This document shows positions 42,166 to 51,806 of a stretch of 64,000 nt of DNA, one piece after another. How positions within the stretch are numbered: position 1 is the stretch's first letter; the number at the start of each line of letters is the position of its first letter. Made by a program: the position numbers and the translations under genes. The stretch spans positions 1 through 64,000 of the forward strand of contig JBBRQC010000008.1 of assembly GCA_038227135.1 (NCBI GenBank), given 5' to 3'. Under the pieces are notes generated by a model, which saw only the letters and a program-made list of their open reading frames with translations, searched no databases and was not told where the DNA came from. The stretch is from UBA4720 sp038227135. GTDB lineage: Bacteria; Gemmatimonadota; Gemmatimonadetes; Gemmatimonadales; Gemmatimonadaceae.

Positions 42166-43758
42166 CTATGCGATGGCGTACTGCTGGGTGACGTCCCGAC
42201 CATGCGCCTTCACCACCAGCTTGAACTCGTCCGGCTTGAGAAGCGGATCATCCCGGAACTCGAGCGAGAAGTTTGCCGCCTTCTGTAGCTTCTGCGCGAG
42301 ATCGCGCTCCTGTTCGAGCACGTACATCGCCACATCCGGGTGAAGCTTGATGAGCAGGTTGTCGCGGCGACCTTCGACGGCCATGCGCTTCACCGAGCGC
42401 TCCATGCGACGAACGATCGTCTCGGGAGTGAGCACGCGGCCGGTTCCGTTGCACGTCGGGCAGGCCTCGGTCGACGACTGGTAATGACTCTGCCTCACGC
42501 GCTGGCGCGTCATCTCGATCAGCCCGAGGTCGCTCACGGCGAAGGCCTTGGTGCGCGCACGATCGCGCGAAAGGTGCTGCCTCAGCTCCTGAAGTACCCG
42601 TTCGCGATTCGCTTTCGTCTCCATGTCGATGAAATCGCAGACTATGATGCCGCCCACATCGCGGAGACGAAGCTGGCGAGCAACTTCCTGCGCGGCCTCC
42701 ATGTTTGTTCGGAGAACCGTCTTTTCGGGATCCTTCTTTCCGGTGTAGCGTCCCGAGTTCACGTCGATGGAAACGAGGGCCTCTGTTGGCTCGATGATCA
42801 GGTAGCCGCCCGAAGGCAGATCACAGCGCCGCTTGAAGATGTCCCGGATCTCCGACTCGATGCCGGCGGTGTCGAACAGCGGGACCTGGGCCTCGTGCAG
42901 CTTGACCCTGGCAATGAGGTCCGGGGCGATGTCCTTGAGATAGCCGACGATCTCGTTGTAGACCTGCTTCGAGTCCACCGTCAGGCTGTCGACCTTGTCG
43001 CTGAAGATGTCTCGCACGAGCCCACGAGTGAGACCGCTTTCGCGATTGACGAGGGACGGCGCCTTCTGGAAGTGCATCTTCCGTTTGATCTTCTTCCACT
43101 GCGCCATGAGGCTGTTCAGCTCTCGTTGGAGCATCTCGGGCGTCACGTCCTCGCTGACGGTCCGTACGATCACGCCGCCTGACTTCTCCGGCAGGACGTT
43201 CTGGACCTGTTCCTTCAGGCGGGCGCGTTCGGCGGAGGATCCGATCTTTCTGCTGACGCCGACCTTGGACGAGTCCGGGATATAGACCAGGAAGCGCCCC
43301 GCGAGCGAGATCTGTGCGGTTACCCTAGGACCTTTGGTGGAGATGGGCTCTTTGGAGATCTGAACCAGAATCTCCTGCCCTCGCTTGAGTCCTTCCTGAA
43401 TCGGTGGGGCCTTGGCGCGTCGTCCGCTGCCGTTGCCACTGTTGCCGTTTTTCTTGGCGACGGGCTCGTCGGTTTCGTCGTCGTCGTCATCTTCTTCTTC
43501 GTCGTCTTCGTCTTCTGCTTCATCGGCGGACTGACGAACGAGGTCGGAAGCGTGGAGGAAGGCACTCTTTTCGGTGCCTATGTCTACGAAGGCGGCCTGG
43601 ATACCCGGGAGTACGGCATCGACGCGGCCGAGATATATGTCACCGACCATGCGTCGGTTGTCTGGACGGTCCGCGAGGAGCTCAACGAGCTTCCCGTCCT
43701 CCAGAATCGCGATCCGCGTTTCGCGCGGAGCCGCGTTGATGAGGATTTCTCTTTTCAT
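42166..43758 (-). CDS. rng: Ribonuclease G/E
   Basis: Endoribonuclease for rRNA and mRNA processing. The 530 residues start K-R-E-I-L-I-N-A and then an S1 domain (G-D-I-Y-L-G-R-V-D-A-V-L-P-G-I-Q-A-A-F-V-D-I-G). Catalytic Asp residues sit in S-I-D-V-N-S-G and V-C-D-F-I-D-M, and the zinc-link is C-P-T-C-N-G-T-G. No long C-terminal degradosome scaffold, so closer to RNase G. An Asp/Glu run (about residues 78-95) followed by a Gly/Asn/Arg linker is inserted in the S1 domain. It is followed by rplU-rpmA, a common neighbourhood for this enzyme. Confidence 0.95.
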   Translation of the reverse strand: MKREILINAAPRETRIAILEDGKLVELLADRPDNRRMVGDIYLGRVDAVLPGIQAAFVDIGTEKSAFLHASDLVRQSADEAEDEDDEEEDDDDDETDEPVAKKNGNSGNGSGRRAKAPPIQEGLKRGQEILVQISKEPISTKGPRVTAQISLAGRFLVYIPDSSKVGVSRKIGSSAERARLKEQVQNVLPEKSGGVIVRTVSEDVTPEMLQRELNSLMAQWKKIKRKMHFQKAPSLVNRESGLTRGLVRDIFSDKVDSLTVDSKQVYNEIVGYLKDIAPDLIARVKLHEAQVPLFDTAGIESEIRDIFKRRCDLPSGGYLIIEPTEALVSIDVNSGRYTGKKDPEKTVLRTNMEAAQEVARQLRLRDVGGIIVCDFIDMETKANRERVLQELRQHLSRDRARTKAFAVSDLGLIEMTRQRVRQSHYQSSTEACPTCNGTGRVLTPETIVRRMERSVKRMAVEGRRDNLLIKLHPDVAMYVLEQERDLAQKLQKAANFSLEFRDDPLLKPDEFKLVVKAHGRDVTQQYAIA

Positions 43759-44045
43759 TGTCGCCGTCTCAGCCAGGGCTCGGCGACTCGACGAGCAGAG
43801 GAAGGACGGTCCAAAAAAGTCCGCGCGGTCGTGCTACAGGGCCGCGTTATGATTACCTGTGTGTTTCACCTTCGGCGCTCGCACTCCATGTTTCCGGGAC
43901 CCGCGAGTCGCGCGAGTGCCCCATGCATTGAGAGCCACAGTCAGTGCACCAATCTACCGCCAAATTGAGTGTTTCCGCAACGGCGACAACAACTTACGAG
44001 CGCAGATTCACCCTGCTGCGTCAGACAGGTATGTGACGCCTGGCT
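43759..44045. other. Intergenic region of 287 nt, no gene recognised
   Basis: Lies upstream of rng and downstream of the ICMT-like gene, both on the minus strand. A plus-strand open frame of 83 codons crosses it, but its composition is unconvincing and it lacks a ribosome-binding site. I see no clear promoter, tRNA or terminator. It probably holds the rng promoter and leader, which in RNase E genes can be a regulatory structure; nothing here proves it. Confidence 0.5.
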
Positions 44046-44636
44046 TCAGAGTCCGGTCACGCTGTGCCAAACCCTGGACCCCACCTCGATCATGGGTCGA
44101 TGCCAGATGAGCCACGCAATCACCAGAACGTAGGTAAGTGCCGCCTTCCACTCACCGTGCTTCATATAGAGGCCGAAGCTGAACCCGCCGTCGTCCGAGT
44201 CGGGATGTGTCGCCCTCCATGGGGTTGGCCTCGGCACAAACGCGGGCACGTTCGCGGCATACGAGTGGTAAGCGTCGGGAAATCTTCCGGCGATGTTGGC
44301 TTTCTCACGCTGCATCGTGGGCGCATAAATCAGAGCGAAGAAGGCAACCACGAGGAGCAGCAGGGCCCAATGGGCGGCGATCGCGAAGCCGGCTGCAATG
44401 AGGAAACTGCCGAAGTACAGCGGATTTCTGGTATGGGCGTAGGGCCCAGTAGTGGCTAGCCGTTCGTTCTTCGCGATATGGCCCGAAGCCCAGGCCCGGA
44501 TGAGGACCCCGACGAACGCCACCGCTCCGCCGACAGCCAACGTCAAAGGTGTCGGCCGCGCGAAAACGAGATAGGTGAGGCCGAGGAGGAACCCAAGCGG
44601 AAGGCGGAGGCGCTTGGCTGTCTCGGAATAGGTCAA
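44046..44636 (-). CDS. Isoprenylcysteine carboxyl methyltransferase-family membrane protein
   Basis: A 196-residue protein with helices near residues 12-30, 33-52, 76-108 and 165-183. It carries the ICMT/PEMT cofactor motif G-P-Y-A-H-T-R-N-P-L-Y-F-G-S-F and a later glutamate segment (M-Q-R-E-K-A-N-I), both used by this family to bind S-adenosylmethionine. Bacterial members act on small thiols, lipids or unknown substrates; this one is unassigned. The ATG overlaps the acyl-CoA dehydrogenase stop by 4 nt. Confidence 0.8.
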   Translation of the reverse strand: MTYSETAKRLRLPLGFLLGLTYLVFARPTPLTLAVGGAVAFVGVLIRAWASGHIAKNERLATTGPYAHTRNPLYFGSFLIAAGFAIAAHWALLLLVVAFFALIYAPTMQREKANIAGRFPDAYHSYAANVPAFVPRPTPWRATHPDSDDGGFSFGLYMKHGEWKAALTYVLVIAWLIWHRPMIEVGSRVWHSVTGL

Positions 44637-45850
44637 TCCGCCAGCTCCTTCAGCAGGTGGCGGGCAATGACGAGGCGCTGGATTTCCGAAGTTCCCTCGC
44701 CAATCTCGCAGATCTTCGCGTCGCGGAACATTCGCTCCACTGGATATTCCTTCGTGTAGCCGTACCCACCATGGATCTGTATCGCCTTGATCGTCGTGCG
44801 CATCGCCAGCTCCGAGCAGTACAATTTGGCGATCGCTGCGTGTTTGCTGAATGGCTGCTTGTTCTGGGCGAGCCAGGCGGCGTGAAACATCAAATGCTTC
44901 GCGGCTTCAATTTCCGTCGCCATGTCGGACAGCTGAAACTGGATCCCCTGAAAACTCGAGATTGGCTGCCCGAACTGCTTGCGGAGAGTCGAATACCTCA
45001 ACGATTGCTCGAAGGCTCCTTCGGCAATCCCCAGAGACAGGGCCGCGATTCCAACCCGGCCGGAATCGAGCGTCCGCATGAAGTTGTTGAACCCCTCGCC
45101 TTCCTCGCCCAGCATGTTGTCGGCGGGAACCTCTACATCCTGGAAGATCAGCTCCCGAGTATCGGACGCGCGCCAGCCCAGCTTGTCCTCCTTCTTCCCG
45201 GCGCGAAATCCCGGCATCGACGGCAGCGATTCATCGTGACCGATGTCGAGCCCCGCCGCCTTGTCCAGATCGCTCGCCTCCTTCGTGACGATGAACGAGC
45301 TGATTCCCTTTGTTCCCTTCCCGGGGTCGGTTACGGCGGTGACGACAAAGATCTCACCGACGCCGCCGTGGGTGATGAAGATCTTCGTTCCATTCAGCAC
45401 GAAGTGCGATCCCTTGCGGACCGCCGTCGAGCGTGTGCCCGCGGCATCGCTGCCTGCGCTTGGCTCCGTGAGGCCGAAACCGCCAAGAACCTTTCCGGTC
45501 GCGAGGAGCGGTACATATCGTTTTATCTGAGCGGCAGTTCCGAAGTTCACGATCGGCGACGTGCCGAGCGTCGTGTGCGCGGAGATCGTGATCGCGTGGG
45601 AAGCATCGATCTTCGCCATCTCGTTGATCACGATCATATAGCTGAGGAGGTCCAGGCCCGCACCGCCCAATTCTTCCGGCCATGGAATGCCAAGGAGTCC
45701 CAGCTCACCCATCTTCTTGACGTTAGCCCACGGGAACTCGGCTTTCGCGTCGAGCTCGGCCGCTACCGGCGCCACTTCAGAGCGCGCGAACTCGCGCACC
45801 ATGTTGCGCACAGCGAGGTGCTGCTCCGTGAAGTAGAGAGAGTCGTCCAT
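44633..45850 (-). CDS. Acyl-CoA dehydrogenase (short/branched-chain type)
   Basis: FAD enzyme for the first step of beta-oxidation or branched amino acid degradation. The 405 residues contain L-T-E-P-S-A-G-S-D-A, F-I-T-H-G-G in place of F-I-T-N-G, then D-K-L-G-W-R-A-S-D-T, R-K-Q-F-G-Q-P-I and Q-I-H-G-G-Y-G-Y-T-K-E-Y. The C-terminal I-G-E-G-T-S-E-I-Q-R-L-V-I-A-R has the Glu expected as catalytic base. A roughly 20-residue insertion around L-P-S-M-P-G-F-R-A-G-K-K-E-D-K sits before D-K-L-G-W. It follows the M16 protease by 15 nt. Confidence 0.93.
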   Translation of the reverse strand: MDDSLYFTEQHLAVRNMVREFARSEVAPVAAELDAKAEFPWANVKKMGELGLLGIPWPEELGGAGLDLLSYMIVINEMAKIDASHAITISAHTTLGTSPIVNFGTAAQIKRYVPLLATGKVLGGFGLTEPSAGSDAAGTRSTAVRKGSHFVLNGTKIFITHGGVGEIFVVTAVTDPGKGTKGISSFIVTKEASDLDKAAGLDIGHDESLPSMPGFRAGKKEDKLGWRASDTRELIFQDVEVPADNMLGEEGEGFNNFMRTLDSGRVGIAALSLGIAEGAFEQSLRYSTLRKQFGQPISSFQGIQFQLSDMATEIEAAKHLMFHAAWLAQNKQPFSKHAAIAKLYCSELAMRTTIKAIQIHGGYGYTKEYPVERMFRDAKICEIGEGTSEIQRLVIARHLLKELAD

Positions 45851-45865
45851 GGCCGGAGGGTACCG

Positions 45866-48736
45866 CTATTTGTTCTCTGCCGCCGGATAATTCTCCGGGT
45901 ACAACGACACCCGCACATAGTTATCCATGCGGAGATACTTCTGGGCGGCGCGCTTCAGGTCGTCGGCAGTGAGTGAAGAGATGAGTTTTTCTCCATCGGG
46001 AATTTCCTCGAGTCGCCAGCCGTTCTGATCGAACGTGGAGATCTGAGAAATCCAGTAGGCGTTCTGCTTGAGCGCAGTCTCCCGTGATCTGAGAGCCGCT
46101 TCCTTTACCTTGATCAGGTAATCGGGAGTTGTTCCAAAGCGCTTAACGCTGTCAATCTGCGTCAGGGCTGCGGCCGTCAAAGCCTCCAGACGCTCCGGGG
46201 CCGACCCGAATCCGATGGAGAACCGGTAGGACGGCTGCGGGTCACGCGTAGCGCTCGGACCCACACTGACACCGTACGTCCCCCCCATGTTTTCCCGGAG
46301 TGCCTCTCGCAGCTTGATGTTGAGCAGCTCGGCGAGCGCGCTGAGGTAGTAGCGGTTCTGTCGTGTGTATTCGAACGGCCCGGTGAACACCAAAGCGGTG
46401 CGTGCCTTGGGTTCCGTTCCTTTTCTTACGACGCGTTGCACCACGCCTGTCGGCGGACGGACGCCCGTGTCACGCCACGTTTCCTTTCTGCCCGTCGATG
46501 GAAGGGAGCCAAGCCACTTGGCTACGAGAGGCTTGATGGAGTCGGGCTTGAAATTGCCGACGAAGACGAAGGTAAATCCGCTCGCGTCGGAGAATCGTTC
46601 CTTGTAGAACGCGTATGATTTGAATGGGTCGATGCGATCGAGTTGGGCAGCGGAGACAGGCTGTTCGCGCACCGAGTGCTGCGCCATCGTTACCTGAAGG
46701 GTATCGCTGAACGCGGCCTCGGGACTGGCGCTGCGGTTGGCGAGGACGCCCTTGAAGCGACCGATGAAAGTGTTCACCAGCGAGGTGTCGAGCCGCGGCT
46801 GCGTGAAGTAGAGGTATACGAGCTCGAGCATCGTATCCACATCCCGCTGCGATGCACTACCCGAAATTCCTTCGCTCAAATCGTCGATGCTCGGGAAGAC
46901 GCTTACCTGCTTGCCGGCGAGAAACTTCTGGAGGTCGACTACAGTGAACTTCCCGACGCCACTGGTCATCGGAATGAGATCCGCTCCGCTCGCCGCAACG
47001 TAATCGGCGTCCGGCAGCAGCGAGGCTCCGCCAGGACTGTAGGCGGTGAAATTGATCTGATCGGCGTTGAAGTCGGTTGGTTTGAGGAGAATGCGTACGC
47101 CGTTGGAAAGCTTCCACTCGGTGACCCCGATTTCCTTGATCTCACGCGTAGATACCACCGTTCCCCCGGCCGGCTCCGTCTCGACGAGCTGTTGTGACAA
47201 TGCATTCTCGGTGAACGCCGCTATATCCGCCCCCTTCACCGCATCGAATGCGAGAAGCAGCTCATCACGGGTTGGATTCAGGATTCCCGCTTTGTCCGGC
47301 GACGTCGTTGCCAGCACGCGATTCTTGTCCGTCATCCACTGCCCTGCCAGCTTGTTCACTTCGTCGAGCGTGATCGTCGGCAGAAACTGTTTCACTGCTG
47401 CGAGGTCGTAGGCGATGCTGGTCGATGGCTCCGACTGGAGAAATGACGACACGTACGATTCGGCGTATACGCTAGAGTTGGTCTTGTCACGCTCGGCGTA
47501 CGCCTGCTCGGTTCCGCGCAGGTAATCCTTTTTGGCGCGGTCGAGCTCGGACTGAAGGAATCCAAATCGTCTGACCCTTTCGCCTTCGGTGAGGAGTGCG
47601 TTGAGCCCGCGCGAGATCCCGTTGTCCGCCACGATTGCCGTGAGCGAGAAAGATTCGGCCGAGCGGACAAGGTCTCCCTGCGCGGCAAAGGCGTTGATGA
47701 ATGGCGGATTCGGCTTCTGGATGATCTCGGAGAAGCGATCGTTGAACATCCCGGCGAACAGACCCTCGACGAGATGCTGTCTGTAGGTAGATACCGTCGT
47801 ATTTGACCGCTTCGGCCCCTTGTACAGCAGTCTGATGACCGACCGCGTCGCTTCCTTGTCGCTGTTGATCGAGACGAGGGTGCTGTCGTGCGATGGCACC
47901 TGAGAAAGGGGTCGTTGACGGCGATTTGTCGCGCGCGGGATCGTCCCGAGGTAGCGTCGGATCAGAGCTTCGACTTGCGACTTGTCGAAGTCGCCGACCG
48001 CGATGACGGCCATGAGGTCAGGCCTGTACCAATCGTTGTAGAAGCGTCGGAGAGTCGCGGGCGTGTACGTCTCGAGAGTCTTCTTGTCGCCGATCGGTAT
48101 TCGCACGCCGTACTTCGAGCCGGTGAACAGCACCGGGAACCACTTGTTCTGCATGCGGTTCTCGGCGCCCTGTCCCAGGCGCCATTCCTCGATGACGACG
48201 GGGCGCTCCTTCTCGATCTGTGGTGGTTCGAGGGCAAGGTTGTGCGCCCACTCTGAGAGAATCTGAAATCCCTTGTCCACGATGGCGGCCGTGTCCGTCG
48301 GGATGGTGAGCATGTACACGGTTTCGTCGAAGCTGGTGAATGCGTTGATGTCCGGGCCGTATCGCATTCCGACCGATTCCAGATAGCTCGACACCTGATT
48401 TCCCGGGAATTTCTTCGTCCCGCGAAACGCCATGTGCTCGAGCATGTGGGCAAGCCCACGCTGGTCATCGTCCTCGAGGACCGAGCCCGCGTTCACTACC
48501 AGCCGCAGCTCGGCGCGTTTCTCCGGTTTGTGATTCTCGCGGACGTAGTAGCGCATACCGTTGGAGAGCGTCCCTGCGGCAACAGCTGGATCGAAAGGAA
48601 GCGGACTCCCAGGCGAGCCTACAACTGGCGACTGCGCGGACGTCAGGGACGTCCCGAGAAGAAAGAGGCCGGCCAGGACTTGTGTCCTGTACCGCGCAGC
48701 AACGGGAAATGGGTTTCTTGATCTCATTCGAATCAT
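45866..48736 (-). CDS. M16-family zinc metalloprotease, two-domain secreted form
   Basis: Insulinase/pitrilysin-type peptidase of 956 residues. A signal peptide ends S-L-T-S-A-Q. The first half has the inverted zinc motif H-M-L-E-H and the third ligand in I-E-E-W-R-L-G, and it opens T-L-S-N-G-M-R-Y-Y-V. The second half repeats the fold (W-K-L-S-N-G-V-R-I-L-L-K-P) but lacks HxxEH, as usual for the inactive half. It probably works in the periplasm on peptides. ATG at 48736 starts after the recQ stop; another ATG at 48727 is possible. Confidence 0.92.
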   Translation of the reverse strand: MIRMRSRNPFPVAARYRTQVLAGLFLLGTSLTSAQSPVVGSPGSPLPFDPAVAAGTLSNGMRYYVRENHKPEKRAELRLVVNAGSVLEDDDQRGLAHMLEHMAFRGTKKFPGNQVSSYLESVGMRYGPDINAFTSFDETVYMLTIPTDTAAIVDKGFQILSEWAHNLALEPPQIEKERPVVIEEWRLGQGAENRMQNKWFPVLFTGSKYGVRIPIGDKKTLETYTPATLRRFYNDWYRPDLMAVIAVGDFDKSQVEALIRRYLGTIPRATNRRQRPLSQVPSHDSTLVSINSDKEATRSVIRLLYKGPKRSNTTVSTYRQHLVEGLFAGMFNDRFSEIIQKPNPPFINAFAAQGDLVRSAESFSLTAIVADNGISRGLNALLTEGERVRRFGFLQSELDRAKKDYLRGTEQAYAERDKTNSSVYAESYVSSFLQSEPSTSIAYDLAAVKQFLPTITLDEVNKLAGQWMTDKNRVLATTSPDKAGILNPTRDELLLAFDAVKGADIAAFTENALSQQLVETEPAGGTVVSTREIKEIGVTEWKLSNGVRILLKPTDFNADQINFTAYSPGGASLLPDADYVAASGADLIPMTSGVGKFTVVDLQKFLAGKQVSVFPSIDDLSEGISGSASQRDVDTMLELVYLYFTQPRLDTSLVNTFIGRFKGVLANRSASPEAAFSDTLQVTMAQHSVREQPVSAAQLDRIDPFKSYAFYKERFSDASGFTFVFVGNFKPDSIKPLVAKWLGSLPSTGRKETWRDTGVRPPTGVVQRVVRKGTEPKARTALVFTGPFEYTRQNRYYLSALAELLNIKLREALRENMGGTYGVSVGPSATRDPQPSYRFSIGFGSAPERLEALTAAALTQIDSVKRFGTTPDYLIKVKEAALRSRETALKQNAYWISQISTFDQNGWRLEEIPDGEKLISSLTADDLKRAAQKYLRMDNYVRVSLYPENYPAAENK

Positions 48737-48761
48737 GGTGTCGGTTGCGGGCGCGCAGTGG

Positions 48762-50816
48762 TCAAGCGGCCTCGGTTTCATCCAGGTCGGCAATCGCCGC
48801 GAGGAAGCGCGCGCCGTAACGCTCCAGTTTCATCGGACCTACCCCTCGAACATCCTGCAAGGCGGTCAGGGATCGGGGCCGTCTGACCGCCAGCTCAGCG
48901 AGAGTACGATCGGAGAATACAATATACGCGGGCACTTGTTCCTCACGGGCGATCCTGGATCGGACCGTCTTGAGAGCGGTCAGTGCCCGCTCCTCCGCTG
49001 GACCCAGCGCGACCTCGTCATCGGCGGCGCGCGGTCTGGATCCCTGACGGGATGTTTTTTTGCCGCGCTGCTGGCTTGGTGCATCGGTTTCGCTCACGAC
49101 CGCAGCAATACCGAGGCAGTTATCGCACCCGTCGCAGCGCGCCCGCGCGGCGGGATCGCCAAAGTACCGGAGGACGAAGCCGCGACGGCACTCCTTGGTG
49201 TAGGCGTATTTCTGGACTGCCATGAGCTTCGAGGTCTCCGCCGCCCGGCGTCTGTCAATCACCGCCCAGTCTATGCCGAACTTGGCAAGTGGCGCAGACC
49301 GATCGGCCAGATAGAGTCCGGCCCCGATGTTCTCCCATGTCAGAAACTGCCGCTTCTCGAGCGAATCCAGCAGTGGAATCGATGCGACCGCCCCACCGAG
49401 CCCGGGCGGCAGCCCATCGAGGTCGACAACGGCGCCCGTTCGAAGCGCTGGTCCAACTCCACGCCACAGTGCGCGCAGGAGACCCAGCTCGGCGTTCGCC
49501 TCGCCGCTGAGCTCGTGCTTGATTCGGTCGGGTGTCGCAAGAAGCCTCACGTGAACACGCGCCTGCTCGCCATTGCTGGACGCAACGGCGGCGCTCCGCT
49601 CCAGAATTCTGAGCGCGCCCTCGATCTCTCTGGCGTTGACCTTTGCTTTGACGAGGCGAATGAGATCGTCCGCTTGGGCCCCGACAAAGCCCTGCTTGTC
49701 GGACAGCTTCTTGAGCGCGTCGTAGATCTGTTCCACCGTGGCTCTTTCGGGATACGACCCCTTGATAAAGAACTCATGAGTGAAGCGGTCGGGGAAAGCG
49801 TGCAAAAGGAAAACGTCCGAGTGCTGACCGTCGCGCCCCGCCCGGCCTGCTTCCTGGTAGTACGCCTCGAGCGTTCCCGGCATTGAGTAGTGAATCACGA
49901 GGCGGACGTTGGGCTTGTCGATGCCCATGCCGAATGCATTGGTGGCGACTATTGCGCGAATTCCCTCGGACATGAATGCGTTCTGCACCTCATGCCGCCG
50001 GGCATCGTCGAGTCCGGCGTGGTAACCGGCTGCCGGGATTCTGGCGTGCTCGAGAACCGTAGTGAGATGATCCACGGCTTTGCGCGTCGATGCATAAATG
50101 ACAGCGAGTCCCTGGTGTTTCCTCAGGATCTCGACGAGCCGCTTCTCTTTCTCGGCGTCGTTCTTTACCGGAATCACGAAGTAATGGAGGTTCGGGCGAT
50201 CAAAGCCGGTGATGATCGTCTCGGGATTCCTGAGTGCCAGCTCACGGCCGATGTCGCGGCGCACTTCGGGCGTGGCCGTCGCAGTCAGGGCGATCGTCGT
50301 CGGTGAGCCCAACTCCTCGTGTACCTTCTTGACGCGAAGATAGCTCGGGCGGAAATCGTGGCCCCACTGGCTGATGCAATGCGCTTCGTCGATCGCGAGG
50401 AGCGACACTCCCACTTTGCGCAGCCGCTCCGCCGTCCTGCCATAGTCGAACCGCTCTGGCGCGACGTAGAGGAGCTTTATCTCGCCGCGCTCTACGCGAG
50501 CGAGCCGATCCGAAACCTGCCCCGACGAGAGGGTGCTGTTGATGAACGCCGCCGGCAGTCCTCGCGCGGTAAGAGCATCCACCTGATCCTTCATGAGAGA
50601 GATCAAGGGAGAAACGACGACTGTAAGCCCGGGCATCAGAAGCGCCGGCACCTGGAAGCAGAGCGACTTTCCGCCTCCGGTAGGAAGCACGACAACGGTG
50701 TCCCGGCCCGCCAGGATCGCCGAAACTGCGGCCTCCTGACCTGGGCGGAAAGCGTCGTAGCCGAATGCGCTCCTGAGCAGGTCGCGGGCGTCCTGAAGTG
50801 TCGGCTTTGGCATCAC
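48762..50816 (-). CDS. recQ: ATP-dependent DNA helicase RecQ
   Basis: 3'-5' helicase in recombination and repair. The 684 residues have Walker A P-T-G-G-G-K-S, D-E-A-H-C-I-S-Q-W-G-H-D-F-R, motif VI Q-E-A-G-R-A-G-R-D-G, the zinc set C-R-R-G-F plus C-D-G-C-D-N-C, a winged-helix region and a C-terminal HRDC domain (about residues 605-675). A linker rich in Gln, Arg and Lys joins winged helix and HRDC. It sits 81 nt after the PLP dehydratase and overlaps nothing. Confidence 0.95.
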   Translation of the reverse strand: MMPKPTLQDARDLLRSAFGYDAFRPGQEAAVSAILAGRDTVVVLPTGGGKSLCFQVPALLMPGLTVVVSPLISLMKDQVDALTARGLPAAFINSTLSSGQVSDRLARVERGEIKLLYVAPERFDYGRTAERLRKVGVSLLAIDEAHCISQWGHDFRPSYLRVKKVHEELGSPTTIALTATATPEVRRDIGRELALRNPETIITGFDRPNLHYFVIPVKNDAEKEKRLVEILRKHQGLAVIYASTRKAVDHLTTVLEHARIPAAGYHAGLDDARRHEVQNAFMSEGIRAIVATNAFGMGIDKPNVRLVIHYSMPGTLEAYYQEAGRAGRDGQHSDVFLLHAFPDRFTHEFFIKGSYPERATVEQIYDALKKLSDKQGFVGAQADDLIRLVKAKVNAREIEGALRILERSAAVASSNGEQARVHVRLLATPDRIKHELSGEANAELGLLRALWRGVGPALRTGAVVDLDGLPPGLGGAVASIPLLDSLEKRQFLTWENIGAGLYLADRSAPLAKFGIDWAVIDRRRAAETSKLMAVQKYAYTKECRRGFVLRYFGDPAARARCDGCDNCLGIAAVVSETDAPSQQRGKKTSRQGSRPRAADDEVALGPAEERALTALKTVRSRIAREEQVPAYIVFSDRTLAELAVRRPRSLTALQDVRGVGPMKLERYGARFLAAIADLDETEAA

Positions 50817-50897
50817 GGGAAAGGTAGCGAGGCTGGCGTGACCGATGTGGCCCTGCCTCTCCTGCGTAATTGTTGTGCTGCCGCAGCGTCCGCTGAG

Positions 50898-51806
50898 CTA
50901 GATCCCCTCGATCAGCCTCGCGTAGAGTGCCGGATCTGCGTTTCCGCCACTGATCACGCAGCACACGCGCTTCCCATTGAACCGGGACGGATCCGCGAGC
51001 ACGGCACCGAGTGCCAGCGCCCCGGTAGGCTCGGCTTTGAGGTTCGCCAACGCGAAGAGGAGTCTGACTCCTTCCATGATCTGTTCTTCAGATACTTCTA
51101 TCACCCCCGCCAGCCCGTGACTGAGTATCTCCCAGTTTCTATCCCCGAGGCGCAGCACTCTCGCACCATCAGCTATCGTGGCAGATTCGTCCGCTCGAGA
51201 GACGATGTGCCCCGCCCTGAATGATTCCGCCGCGTCATTGGCCAGCGTCGGCTCGGCGGCAAGGACCTGAATCTTCTTTCCGCTGCGCTCGACTGCCTTG
51301 ACGAGACCGGAGGTCAGCCCACCGCCGCCTATCGGCGCGATTATGCAATCGAGATCGAGTCCGAGCGCAAATAGCTCTTTCGCCAGGCTTGCGTTCCCCT
51401 CGATCACGAGCGGATCATCGTACGGGCTCGCCAGGTAGGCCTCGGGAAAGTTTCTGGCGAGCTCGGCCAGTCTTTCCAGCCGGCCGTGCTTCGTCACATC
51501 GACCAGGTCGACTTCGGCGCCATACTCCCGAACGGCGTCGATTTTTATTCGCAGGGCCGCGGAAGGCATCACGACCGTACAGCGTTTCTTGAACAGCGAA
51601 CAGGCGTAGGCGATCGCCTGGCCGAAGTTCCCCGACGACGCGGTGATTATGTGCGACTGTTTGACAGTGGCAGCGACGTTGTAAGCAGCGCGAAATTTGA
51701 AGCTGCCCGTGTATTGAAGGGTCTCGCTCGCCAGCAGGAGGTCGACGCCGAGTTTTCGGGAAAGGCGTGGCGCATCGACAATCGTTGTCGGACGCGGTCC
51801 CGTCAC
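50898..51806 (-). CDS. PLP-dependent threonine/serine dehydratase-like protein
   Basis: Fold-type II PLP enzyme; members deaminate threonine or serine or racemise serine. The 302 residues show the Schiff-base lysine in T-G-S-F-K-F-R-A-A, the phosphate loop G-G-G-G-L-T-S-G and the ring-stacking segment S-S-G-N-F-G-Q-A. The usual S-S-G-N-H-G has His changed to Phe. No C-terminal ACT domain, so probably not feedback regulated. The GTG at 51806 overlaps the stop of the small membrane-protein gene as GTGA, which fixes the start. Confidence 0.85.
   Translation of the reverse strand: MTGPRPTTIVDAPRLSRKLGVDLLLASETLQYTGSFKFRAAYNVAATVKQSHIITASSGNFGQAIAYACSLFKKRCTVVMPSAALRIKIDAVREYGAEVDLVDVTKHGRLERLAELARNFPEAYLASPYDDPLVIEGNASLAKELFALGLDLDCIIAPIGGGGLTSGLVKAVERSGKKIQVLAAEPTLANDAAESFRAGHIVSRADESATIADGARVLRLGDRNWEILSHGLAGVIEVSEEQIMEGVRLLFALANLKAEPTGALALGAVLADPSRFNGKRVCCVISGGNADPALYARLIEGI

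Noticed and set aside
43859..44110. Possible small plus-strand gene of 83 codons between rng and the ICMT-like gene
   Set aside because: No ribosome-binding site, overlaps the end of the ICMT-like gene, and the composition (many Arg, Pro, Cys, His) looks random.
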